From NCBI RefSeq assembly GCF_000523515.1, contig NZ_AWRU01000023.1, positions 178,225 to 210,287 of the forward strand: a DNA stretch of 32,063 nt, in the 5' to 3' direction. Below the pieces are notes generated by a model that saw nothing but the letters and a program-made list of their open reading frames with translations, searched no databases and had not been told where the DNA came from. A program made the translations under genes and the position numbers. Shown one piece after another: positions 14,695 through 21,388 of this stretch (positions are counted from its first letter, which is position 1; every line of letters begins with the position of its first letter). The stretch comes from Pedobacter sp. V48. GTDB taxonomy: Bacteria; Bacteroidota; Bacteroidia; Sphingobacteriales; Sphingobacteriaceae.

Positions 14695-15867
14695 TTAAAA
14701 ATGTCTGTAGGTCTTTGTATCTTCAAAAACCTGGGTTAAAATATCTTGTTCTATTTTATTAAATTCTAAATTTCTGCGCTCGTAAACCTTAGCGGCGGTT
14801 TCAAACATTTTATTTAAGCTGTATACATCAAATCCCTGAGCCCCGCCCCAAGCAAAATCTGGGATAAAGTTTCTAGGGAAACCTGGACCAAAAATATTAG
14901 CACTTACACCAGCCACAGTACCTGTATTAAACATGGTATTGATACCGCATTTAGCATGATCAGCCATAATTAAACCACAAAACTGTAATCCTGTTTGACG
15001 AAAGCTTTCTTTTTCGTAATCCCATAACCTCACCTCTGCATAATTATTTTTAAGGTTAGAGTTATTACTGTCAGCACCGATATTACACCATTGCCCCATC
15101 ACTGCGTTTCCTAAATACCCTTCATGCCCCTTTGATGAGTAACCCCAGATGACAGCGTTATTAATTTCTCCGCCTACCCTACTGTAAGGCCCAATAGTAG
15201 TTTGCCCATAAATTTTTGCGCCCATCTTAATTTGAGAATCATTACACAAGGCAAAAGAACCTCTTATATGGCAGCCTTCCCATACCTGGGCATTTTTTCC
15301 AAGATAAATAGGTCCGTTTAAACTATTAAAGGATGAGCATTCCGCTTCCGCTCCTTCTTCAGCAAAAATATTATCACCAATAAACGTATTGGTTGTACTT
15401 AATTCTACGGAGTTCCTGCCTTTGGTAAGTAGTGCAAAATCCTTTCTTAGTTCAATATCATTGAACTTAAAAATATCCTCTGGAACAGCAATCCTGATGA
15501 AATTACCAGAATATGTTATAATTTGCAGTTTATCTAGGGTATGAGTATCAAGATCGGCAGCATTTATTTTATATGCAATGACAATATCTTGCTTCTTTAA
15601 GCACTCACCATGTTTCAGATTAGATATAGCATCTAACAGACCTTCATCCGGACATACAGATCCATTGATAAATAATTCGGCACCAGATAGTGAAGGATAT
15701 TTTACTGCCAGATAAGCTATTGTTAAAAATCCAGATTCGGCATCTAAATACTTTTCCCATTTTTGAGCAATAGTTAAAATCCCGATACGGAGATCTGCAA
15801 CTGGCCGTGTGAAAGATAGCGGCCGTAGAGACTTCCACGCACTATCATCAAATAAATTGATTATCAT
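14695..15867 (-). CDS. Alternative GlmU-type sugar nucleotidyltransferase/acetyltransferase (Bacteroidetes family)
   Basis: 390 residues from ATG 15867. A TTG 9 bases further upstream keeps the frame open but is a less likely start. The protein begins MIINLFDDSAWKSLRPLSFTRPVADLRIG, as in the Bacteroidetes family annotated as UDP-GlcNAc diphosphorylase/glucosamine-1-phosphate N-acetyltransferase (TIGR03991-type). The C-terminal half is a left-handed beta helix rich in hexapeptide repeats (IYLGKNAQVWEGCHIRG, KMGAKIYGQTTIGPYSRVGG). It probably makes UDP-GlcNAc for peptidoglycan and envelope glycans. It heads the tpiA-prmA-mpl run. Its start lies directly after the rpmE2 terminator, whose U-tract contains a possible -7 box. 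Confidence 0.82.
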   Translation of the reverse strand: MIINLFDDSAWKSLRPLSFTRPVADLRIGILTIAQKWEKYLDAESGFLTIAYLAVKYPSLSGAELFINGSVCPDEGLLDAISNLKHGECLKKQDIVIAYKINAADLDTHTLDKLQIITYSGNFIRIAVPEDIFKFNDIELRKDFALLTKGRNSVELSTTNTFIGDNIFAEEGAEAECSSFNSLNGPIYLGKNAQVWEGCHIRGSFALCNDSQIKMGAKIYGQTTIGPYSRVGGEINNAVIWGYSSKGHEGYLGNAVMGQWCNIGADSNNSNLKNNYAEVRLWDYEKESFRQTGLQFCGLIMADHAKCGINTMFNTGTVAGVSANIFGPGFPRNFIPDFAWGGAQGFDVYSLNKMFETAAKVYERRNLEFNKIEQDILTQVFEDTKTYRHF

Positions 15868-15873
15868 AAGCGA

Positions 15874-15899
15874 CAAAAATAAAAAAAGTCCCGAAGCAA
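15874..15899 (-). promoter_or_regulatory. Possible promoter inside the rpmE2 terminator
   Basis: On the minus strand TTG (15899-15897), 15 bases, TATTTTTG (15881-15874), then 6 bases to the ATG of the alternative glmU. The box is made of the terminator's own U-tract, and the spacing is slightly short. If used, the mRNA would have essentially no leader. Confidence 0.35.
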
Positions 15900-15914
15900 C
15901 AGCACCGGGACTTT
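15882..15914 (-). terminator. Terminator of rpmE2
   Basis: AAAGTCCCG (15885-15893) pairs perfectly with CGGGACTTT (15906-15914) over a 12-base loop. On the minus strand it is followed by a T-rich run. It ends the rpmE2 transcript just before the next gene on the same strand. Confidence 0.85.
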
Positions 15915-15939
15915 AAAATAATTTTTTATTTTGGTATAA

Positions 15940-16188
15940 TTACTTCTTAGCGTAACGAGTTTTGAATTTATCGATACGACCAGCAGTATCAACCAATTTC
16001 ATTTTACCAGTATAAAAAGGGTGAGAAGTATGAGAAATCTCCAATTTATATAGAGGATATTCGTTACCATCTTCCCATTGAACAGTCTCTTTAGTATCTA
16101 CACAAGATTTTGTTAGAAAAGAATATTCGTTAGACATGTCTTTAAATACTACAAATCTATAGTTTGATGGATGCAGATCTTTTTTCAT
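15940..16188 (-). CDS. rpmE2: Ribosomal protein L31, zinc-free type B
   Basis: 82 residues with the type B signature [17 protein letters not shown], then SSF-like [11 protein letters not shown] and [25 protein letters not shown]. Only one Cys is present, so the four-Cys zinc site of the type A protein is missing. Such forms can replace the zinc-binding L31 when zinc is scarce, but in many Bacteroidetes it is the normal L31; the sequence does not decide between these. It has its own strong terminator and a plausible promoter. Confidence 0.95.
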   Translation of the reverse strand: MKKDLHPSNYRFVVFKDMSNEYSFLTKSCVDTKETVQWEDGNEYPLYKLEISHTSHPFYTGKMKLVDTAGRIDKFKTRYAKK

Positions 16189-16226
16189 ATTGTTATATAC
16201 TTATGTGTCGCTTATTTTTAAGGATG

Positions 16227-16257
16227 CAAATATCGTAATTTTATTTTTCAGAAACAA
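16227..16257 (-). promoter_or_regulatory. Candidate rpmE2 promoter
   Basis: Minus strand: TTG (16257-16255), 20 bases, GATATTTG (16234-16227), a 7 of 8 match to TAnnTTTG. It lies about 40 bases before the rpmE2 start. The same CGATATTTGCA string also precedes the small membrane protein gene at 23990. Confidence 0.45.
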
Positions 16258-16272
16258 ATAAGTGTGGAAAAA

Positions 16273-16563
16273 TTATCTGCTATACTTTTTACGTGTTTCT
16301 ATTTTCTGCTTTTGTCTTGCAATATAAGCATCAGCAATCACCTCTGCTGAGGGCAATTCAGAGTTACTAATCAACAAGGCTTTCAGTTTAACTTCATCAA
16401 CATCAGTCCTGTATAAAATGTTCATCATTTTAGAAATATCATTATCCAACAAGTACGCAAATGCTTCAATTAGCCGTTCTCTCATTAACGCTTCTGTGGT
16501 CAGATTATCAATATCAAAATCCTTGCTAATAATATTACTCAGCGAAGTTAACTCATCCATCAT
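16273..16563 (-). CDS. Small hypothetical protein coupled to methylmalonyl-CoA epimerase
   Basis: 96 residues, starting MMDELTSLSNIISK. The ATG at 16563 overlaps the epimerase TGA in an ATGA arrangement, which decides this start over one 15 bases further upstream. The protein is mostly helical, with an acidic first half (FDIDNLTTEALMRERLIEAFAYLLDND) and a basic tail (RQKQKIETRKKYSR). There is no membrane segment and no cysteine. I do not recognise a characterised family. Tight coupling to the epimerase suggests joint expression but does not show a shared function. Confidence 0.75.
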   Translation of the reverse strand: MMDELTSLSNIISKDFDIDNLTTEALMRERLIEAFAYLLDNDISKMMNILYRTDVDEVKLKALLISNSELPSAEVIADAYIARQKQKIETRKKYSR

Positions 16564-16961
16564 TGCACTTCCTGACATAATTCAACCAAAACCCCATTGG
16601 CACCCTTTGGATGTAAAAAACATACCAGTTTATTATCAGCTCCTTGTTTTGGCTGCTCATTAAGTAATACAAAACCTTCTAATTTTAATCTTTCCATCTC
16701 CAATTCAATATTATCCACTTCAAATGCGATATGGTGTATCCCCTCTCCCTTCTTTTCAAGAAATCTGGCGATTGGGCTATTTTCAGAAGTAGCCGCAAGC
16801 AACTCGATCTTACTTTCTCCCGTTTTAAAGAAGGCAGTATTCACACTTTCGGAAGCTACTCCTTCCTTCTTATAACAAGAAGTTCCCAACAACCTTTCGT
16901 ACAAATTACAGGAAAGATCAAGATCTTTTACTGCGATGCCAATATGCTCAATCTTCTTCAT
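16560..16961 (-). CDS. mce: Methylmalonyl-CoA epimerase
   Basis: 133 residues of the vicinal-oxygen-chelate (glyoxalase/bleomycin-resistance) fold, a normal length for the family. Metal-ligand positions are visible: His6 in IEHIGIAV, His76/77 in GIHHIAFEV, and Glu127 in GVLVELCQ. The block NTAFFKTGESKIELL is also typical. It interconverts R- and S-methylmalonyl-CoA in propionate/succinate metabolism. It is divergent from iscS, with a -7-like TACATTTG 21 bases before its start. Methylmalonyl-CoA mutase is not in the window. Confidence 0.9.
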   Translation of the reverse strand: MKKIEHIGIAVKDLDLSCNLYERLLGTSCYKKEGVASESVNTAFFKTGESKIELLAATSENSPIARFLEKKGEGIHHIAFEVDNIELEMERLKLEGFVLLNEQPKQGADNKLVCFLHPKGANGVLVELCQEVQ

Positions 16962-16981
16962 AAACGAATTAATACGTTAAA

Positions 16982-16989
16982 CAAATGTA
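16982..16989 (-). promoter_or_regulatory. Candidate -7 box for mce
   Basis: Minus strand TACATTTG, a full TAnnTTTG match, 21 bases before the mce start. No TTG at the expected distance was seen. Confidence 0.45.
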
Positions 16990-17032
16990 AAAATGCAAGT
17001 TTTAACTATACCGTCATAGGTATTAATTATAA

Positions 17033-17060
17033 TTGTTGGTAATCTTTTTTCGTATCTTTG
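17033..17060 (+). promoter_or_regulatory. isc operon promoter
   Basis: TTG (17033-17035), 17 bases, TATCTTTG (17053-17060): a full match to the Bacteroidetes consensus. The start should lie near 17066, giving a leader of about 20 bases before iscS. Confidence 0.75.
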
Positions 17061-17086
17061 TCTATTAATAAGAATAAACAAAAACG

Positions 17087-18298
17087 ATGGAACTTCCTAT
17101 TTACTTAGATAATAATGCCACTACCCCTCTAGATCCTAGGGTCTTAGAAGCAATGCTACCTTATTTTACAAACAAATTTGGTAACGCTGCCAGCCGTAAT
17201 CATGCCTTTGGATGGGTTGCTGAAGAAGCTGTTGATTACTCTCGTGAGCAAGTAGCCAAATTAATTGGCTGTACAGAAAAAGAAATCATTTTTACTTCGG
17301 GTGCTACAGAAGCAGACAATCTGGGTATAAAAGGTGTTTTCGAGATGTATCAGGATAAAGGTAATCATATCATTACCGCTACAACAGAACACAAAGCTGT
17401 TTTAGATACTTGTAAACATCTGGAAAAAGCAGGTGCAAGAGTTACTTATCTTAAAGTTAAAGAAGATGGTCTTATCGATCTTCAGGAACTTGAAGCGGCA
17501 ATGACCGATCAAACTATTCTTGTAACCATTATGTATGGAAACAATGAAATAGGTGTTGTTCAACCAATCAAAGAAATATCGGCAATTGCTCATAAACATG
17601 GTGCTTTATTCATGACAGATGCTACGCAGGCAGTTGGTAAAATCCCTGTTGATGTAAACGCAGATGGTATTGATTTAATGGCATTTTCTGCTCATAAAAT
17701 GTACGGCCCTAAAGGTGTAGGTGTACTTTATGTACGTCGTAAAAACCCAAGAGTTAAGGTAACAGCACAAATGGACGGCGGTGGTCACGAGCGCGGTATG
17801 CGTTCAGGAACATTAAACGTACCTGGTATTGTTGGCTTAGGTAAAGCTTGTGAACTTTGCCGTTTAGAGATGGATAGTGAAGCTAAACGCCTGTCTGGCC
17901 TTAGAGATAAACTTGAAGCTGCTCTTACTCAACTCGAAGAAAGCTATGTAAATGGAAATGTAAACCACCGTTTACCTCATGTTGCTAATATTTCATTTAA
18001 ATATGTTGAGGGAGAAGGCTTAATGATGGCGATGAAAGATCTTGCTGTATCCTCAGGTTCAGCGTGTACTTCAGCTTCTTTAGAACCTTCGTACGTTTTA
18101 AAGAGCCTTGGATTATCTGATGATCTTGCGCACTCCTCTATCCGTTTCGGATTAGGTCGCTTTACAACTGATGAAGAAATTGATTACGCAATCGAAAACA
18201 CTAAAAAAGCAGTTAATCACCTTAGAGACCTTTCTCCACTTTGGGAAATGTTTAAAGAAGGCATAGACTTAAGTAAAATTGAGTGGGCTGAACATTAA
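17087..18298 (+). CDS. iscS: Cysteine desulfurase
   Basis: 403 residues of a group I, IscS-type PLP enzyme. It begins with the signature [24 protein letters not shown] Lys204 sits in [10 protein letters not shown], and the mobile catalytic loop [14 protein letters not shown] carries Cys327. It takes sulfur from cysteine as a persulfide and passes it to the IscU scaffold, encoded next in the same direction. No IscR, HscA/HscB or ferredoxin gene is present next to it, so this is a reduced isc cluster. Confidence 0.96.
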   Translation: MELPIYLDNNATTPLDPRVLEAMLPYFTNKFGNAASRNHAFGWVAEEAVDYSREQVAKLIGCTEKEIIFTSGATEADNLGIKGVFEMYQDKGNHIITATTEHKAVLDTCKHLEKAGARVTYLKVKEDGLIDLQELEAAMTDQTILVTIMYGNNEIGVVQPIKEISAIAHKHGALFMTDATQAVGKIPVDVNADGIDLMAFSAHKMYGPKGVGVLYVRRKNPRVKVTAQMDGGGHERGMRSGTLNVPGIVGLGKACELCRLEMDSEAKRLSGLRDKLEAALTQLEESYVNGNVNHRLPHVANISFKYVEGEGLMMAMKDLAVSSGSACTSASLEPSYVLKSLGLSDDLAHSSIRFGLGRFTTDEEIDYAIENTKKAVNHLRDLSPLWEMFKEGIDLSKIEWAEH

Positions 18299-18330
18299 TA
18301 ATAGCCCCTTAATTAATAAAAATATAAATC

Positions 18331-18348
18331 ATCTCTGTTAACAGAGAT
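18331..18348. repeat. Perfect 18-bp palindrome before iscU
   Basis: ATCTCTGTT|AACAGAGAT with no spacer, ending 15 bases before the iscU ATG. It could be a protein-binding site or, in RNA, a 6-bp hairpin with a GTTAAC loop. There is no U-tract after it, so it is not a standard terminator. Confidence 0.65.
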
Positions 18349-18363
18349 TTAAAGTAAGATAAA

Positions 18364-18777
18364 ATGGCATATTCAGAAAAAGTAATGGAACATTATACCA
18401 ACCCTAGAAATGTTGGTACTTTAGATAAAGATAGTAAATCAGTTGGTACAGGCTTAGTTGGTGCACCTGAGTGTGGCGACGTAATGCGTTTACAAATTGA
18501 GGTAGATGAAAACAACGTAATTACAGATGCAAAATTCAAAACATTTGGATGTGGATCTGCAATTGCATCATCTTCATTAGCTACCGAATGGTTAAAAGGA
18601 AAAACTGTTGATGAAGCATTAACTATTGACAATATGGATATTGTTGAAGAATTGGCTTTACCTCCGGTAAAAATTCACTGTTCAGTATTGGCAGAGGATG
18701 CTATCAAATCAGCAATTAACGATTATCGTGTTAAAAACGGTATGGCACCATTTGAATTAGCTAAATCTCATCACTAG
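18364..18777 (+). CDS. iscU: Fe-S cluster assembly scaffold
   Basis: 137 residues with the three cluster-ligand cysteines of IscU: Cys37 in APECGDV (with Asp39), Cys63 in TFGCGSA and Cys106 in KIHCSVL. The chaperone-recognition segment LPPVK (99-103) directly precedes Cys106. It receives sulfur from IscS and builds [2Fe-2S] clusters. It lies 65 bases after iscS, with the palindrome in between. Full length; the C-terminus ends ELAKSHH. Confidence 0.96.
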   Translation: MAYSEKVMEHYTNPRNVGTLDKDSKSVGTGLVGAPECGDVMRLQIEVDENNVITDAKFKTFGCGSAIASSSLATEWLKGKTVDEALTIDNMDIVEELALPPVKIHCSVLAEDAIKSAINDYRVKNGMAPFELAKSHH

Positions 18778-18791
18778 GTAAATATTACAGA

Positions 18792-18810
18792 TGTAGCAGT
18801 ATCAGCTACA
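18792..18810 (+). other. Hairpin between iscU and the A-type carrier gene
   Basis: TGTAGC (18792-18797) / GCTACA (18805-18810) with a 7-base loop. Outer AAATAT (18780-18785) can pair with ATATTT (18811-18816). It starts just after the iscU stop and has no U-tract. Possibly an RNA-stability or partial attenuation element. Confidence 0.4.
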
Positions 18811-18881
18811 ATATTTAACTAAAATGAGTGTAATTTGGTATACATTTTGAATATCATTATTAGAATTAATACTATTAAGAC

Positions 18882-19208
18882 ATGATCACGATAACAGATA
18901 AAGCAAAGAGCAAAATTGATCACCTTATGCAGGATTCGCATATGGATAGCAGCTATTTCTTACGCGTTTCAGTTAAAGGTGGTGGCTGTTCAGGTTTATC
19001 TTATAATCTAGACTTTGATAACGAAGAACAAAAGGGAGATCAGTTTTTTGAAGATAGAGGCATTAAAATAGCCCTTGATATGAAATCCTTTTTATACCTG
19101 GCAGGCACTGAACTTGATTTTTCTGATGGTTTAAATGGAAAAGGCTTTAATTTTAACAACCCAAATGCCAGTCGTTCCTGCGGTTGCGGAGAGAGTTTTT
19201 CTGTTTAA
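18882..19208 (+). CDS. A-type iron-sulfur cluster carrier (IscA/ErpA family)
   Basis: 108 residues with the three conserved cysteines of A-type carriers: Cys36 in GGGCSGLSY, and Cys100 and Cys102 in SCGCGESF. It begins MITITDKAKSKI. It would receive clusters made on IscU and deliver them to apo-proteins. IscA, ErpA and SufA cannot be told apart safely by sequence alone; its position after iscU argues for iscA. The leader of 104 bases holds a hairpin. A strong terminator follows the stop. Confidence 0.92.
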   Translation: MITITDKAKSKIDHLMQDSHMDSSYFLRVSVKGGGCSGLSYNLDFDNEEQKGDQFFEDRGIKIALDMKSFLYLAGTELDFSDGLNGKGFNFNNPNASRSCGCGESFSV

Positions 19209-19230
19209 CATACATTCACTATATTTGTAG

Positions 19231-19256
19231 AGGGCGCTTTTAGCGCCCTTTTTTAT
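19231..19256 (+). terminator. isc operon terminator
   Basis: AGGGCGCT (19231-19238) / AGCGCCCT (19242-19249), 3-base loop, then TTTTTATTAT. GC-rich stem and U-tract both clear. Confidence 0.93.
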
Positions 19257-19283
19257 TATATAAAAGGCACCGATATATGCTGG

Positions 19284-19314
19284 TTGCATTTTTAAAAGGA
19301 AAAGTTTATCATTG
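19284..19314 (+). promoter_or_regulatory. Possible acyl-CoA synthetase promoter
   Basis: TTG (19284-19286), 20 bases, TATCATTG (19307-19314), one mismatch to TAnnTTTG. It is well placed after the isc terminator and 27 bases before the ATG. Confidence 0.4.
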
Positions 19315-19341
19315 CTATAACAAGCTAACCAATCATATAAT

Positions 19342-21255
19342 ATGGTATCATTCAACGAGTCGGCTACAATTCCCAGTTTACTGCGAAATGTAGTTGAAAA
19401 CATTCATAAACCGGAAGAAACCTTTCTTATAGACAAAAAGAGTACTGAATGGGAGGAAATATCATTCAAAGAAACGCTAGACAATGCAGACGCGGTGTCA
19501 GTATTCTTTTTAAATAAGGGGATAAAGAAAGGTGACAGAATGGGCCTAATGATAGAGAATTCTCCTGAGTATGTGTACTATGACCAGGGAATACAGCAAA
19601 TTGGAGCCATTAATACATCTATATATCCTACCCTTTCAGAACACGAAGTAGAGTACATCATAAATGATTCAGGTATCAAAGCTATCTTAGTCGGGAATAC
19701 CTTCTTATATAAGAAAATACTGAAAATTGCAGGTAACTGCCGGCAGTTAAAATATATCATTCCTGCCTTTGCAGAATACACAAAAGTTACCGTCCCCGAA
19801 GATCTGAATGTAGAAATCATAAGTTTTGAAGAAGTTCTTAATACTAAAAGCAATCTGACGGAGGACAAATTAGCAGAAATAAAAGCGCTCAGGGATGCAC
19901 TTAGTCCATCAGATATTTCTGCATTAATTTATACTTCGGGCACTACCGGAACTCCAAAGGGTGTAATGCTTTCTCATAGTAATTTCGTTGAAAATGTTAA
20001 GGTATGTTTACAACAAATCCCCGTTATTGATGAGACTGAAACATTTTTATCATTTTTACCCTTATCCCACGTTTTTGAGCGTACTGCAACTTATCATGTT
20101 TGCTGTGCACAGGGCTGTAAAATTGCCTTTGCCCAAAGCCTAGAACTACTGGCAAAAAATATGGGTGAAATAAAGCCAACTGTAATGAATTGCGTTCCCA
20201 GATTATTAGAAAGGATTCATGACAAGGCGATAAAAAGTGGTACAGCAGGAGACGGATTAAAGTCTAAAATCTTTCTTTGGGCCCTGGAAACGGGCAAGAA
20301 CTACCGTCAGGAAAAAGAAGCAGGAAGATCACCTGGTATTTTTCTTTCAGCAAAGCGTTCAATAGCCGAGAAACTTGTTTTTAGTAAAATAAAGGAGAAA
20401 ACAGGTGGCAGATTAAAATTTATGATCTCGGGTGGGGCGGCTTTACCTAAAAACGTTGGCGAATTCTTTGGAAATCTTGACATCAAAATACTTGAAGGCT
20501 TTGGACTGACAGAAACATCACCAGTTATGTCTGTTACCGAATATCACAGGCAGGTATATGGAACAGTTGGTCGCGTAATACCTGGTATTGAAATTGGCAT
20601 ACAGGATGTAGAAACCAAAGAAATGATTAACATCCAGACACACGAATCTTTTGACCCTAATTTTGAGTGCGCAGAAGGAGAAATAATTGTTCGCGGTCAT
20701 TGTGTTATGCAGGGTTACTTCAATAAGCCAGCTGAAACCGCAGAAGCTATTGACAAACAAAATTGGTTTCATACAGGTGATATTGGCAGGTTCTACAGAG
20801 GTAATTTACAAATCACAGATCGACTAAAGAACATGATCGTGAATGCTTACGGGAAAAATGTTTATCCTACTCCGGTAGAAAACATCTACCTTAAAAGTCT
20901 TAAAATAGATCAGTTGTTTTTAATTGGCGATAAAAGAGAATATCTTACTGCAATCATTATCCCCAATAAAGAGAACCTTCAGGAAACATTTAAACTTCCT
21001 GAGTCATTTTTTCAAAAGCCAGAAGTTTTTATAAAAGAAAAAGAAATTATAGACTGGATAGGTCAGGACATTAAAAAGTTTTCAGGAGAACTTGCGAAAT
21101 TTGAAAGAATTAAGAATTTTAAAGTTAAACGCAATCCCTTTAGTATTGAGGAGGGTGAAATAACACCAACCTTAAAAGCCAAAAGGAAAGTTCTTGAAAA
21201 AAAATATGCAGAGACCATTAACGAAATGTATACAGAATCTGTTGAGGCAGATTAA
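19342..21255 (+). CDS. Long-chain acyl-CoA synthetase (AMP-forming)
   Basis: 637 residues of the ANL superfamily. AMP-binding P-loop YTSGTTGTPKG (197-207), FLPLSHVFER, the ISGGAALP block, GFGLTETSP, and the hinge region WFHTGDIGRF followed by ITDRLKNMIVNAYGKNVYP. These match the long-chain (FadD15-like) branch, which activates fatty acids as acyl-AMP and then acyl-CoA. No signal peptide or membrane helix. It is alone between the isc terminator and lysS; no beta-oxidation gene is nearby, so a role in using exogenous fatty acids or in lipid turnover cannot be chosen. Confidence 0.92.
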   Translation: MVSFNESATIPSLLRNVVENIHKPEETFLIDKKSTEWEEISFKETLDNADAVSVFFLNKGIKKGDRMGLMIENSPEYVYYDQGIQQIGAINTSIYPTLSEHEVEYIINDSGIKAILVGNTFLYKKILKIAGNCRQLKYIIPAFAEYTKVTVPEDLNVEIISFEEVLNTKSNLTEDKLAEIKALRDALSPSDISALIYTSGTTGTPKGVMLSHSNFVENVKVCLQQIPVIDETETFLSFLPLSHVFERTATYHVCCAQGCKIAFAQSLELLAKNMGEIKPTVMNCVPRLLERIHDKAIKSGTAGDGLKSKIFLWALETGKNYRQEKEAGRSPGIFLSAKRSIAEKLVFSKIKEKTGGRLKFMISGGAALPKNVGEFFGNLDIKILEGFGLTETSPVMSVTEYHRQVYGTVGRVIPGIEIGIQDVETKEMINIQTHESFDPNFECAEGEIIVRGHCVMQGYFNKPAETAEAIDKQNWFHTGDIGRFYRGNLQITDRLKNMIVNAYGKNVYPTPVENIYLKSLKIDQLFLIGDKREYLTAIIIPNKENLQETFKLPESFFQKPEVFIKEKEIIDWIGQDIKKFSGELAKFERIKNFKVKRNPFSIEEGEITPTLKAKRKVLEKKYAETINEMYTESVEAD

Positions 21256-21291
21256 TATATATTCTGATTTGTGCTGAATATTCCTATTTAA

Positions 21292-21312
21292 TACAGACAA
21301 AAAATGTCTGTA
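21292..21312. repeat. Inverted repeat upstream of the lysS -7 box
   Basis: TACAGACA (21292-21299) and TGTCTGTA (21305-21312) around AAAAA, an exact 8-bp dyad. It lies 37 bases after the synthetase stop and just upstream of TATTTTTG. It may be a weak terminator of the preceding gene or an operator over the -33 region of lysS. Confidence 0.55.
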
Positions 21313-21318
21313 AATACC

Positions 21319-21326
21319 TATTTTTG
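21319..21326 (+). promoter_or_regulatory. Candidate -7 box for lysS
   Basis: TATTTTTG, a full TAnnTTTG match, 62 bases before the lysS start. No TTG lies at the normal distance; the dyad above occupies that place. Confidence 0.45.
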
Positions 21327-21388
21327 CATAATTTTAAAAATACAATACAAATAAAACTATACGGCTTAATGCCGGATACAAGAGATAT

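Noticed and set aside
15868..15876. TTG start giving three extra residues on the GlmU-type protein
   Set aside because: ATG 15867 matches the usual family N-terminus MIINLFDD.
16597..17042. Two + strand frames opposite mce
   Set aside because: They mirror the epimerase coding strand and have no domain signature or suitable promoter.
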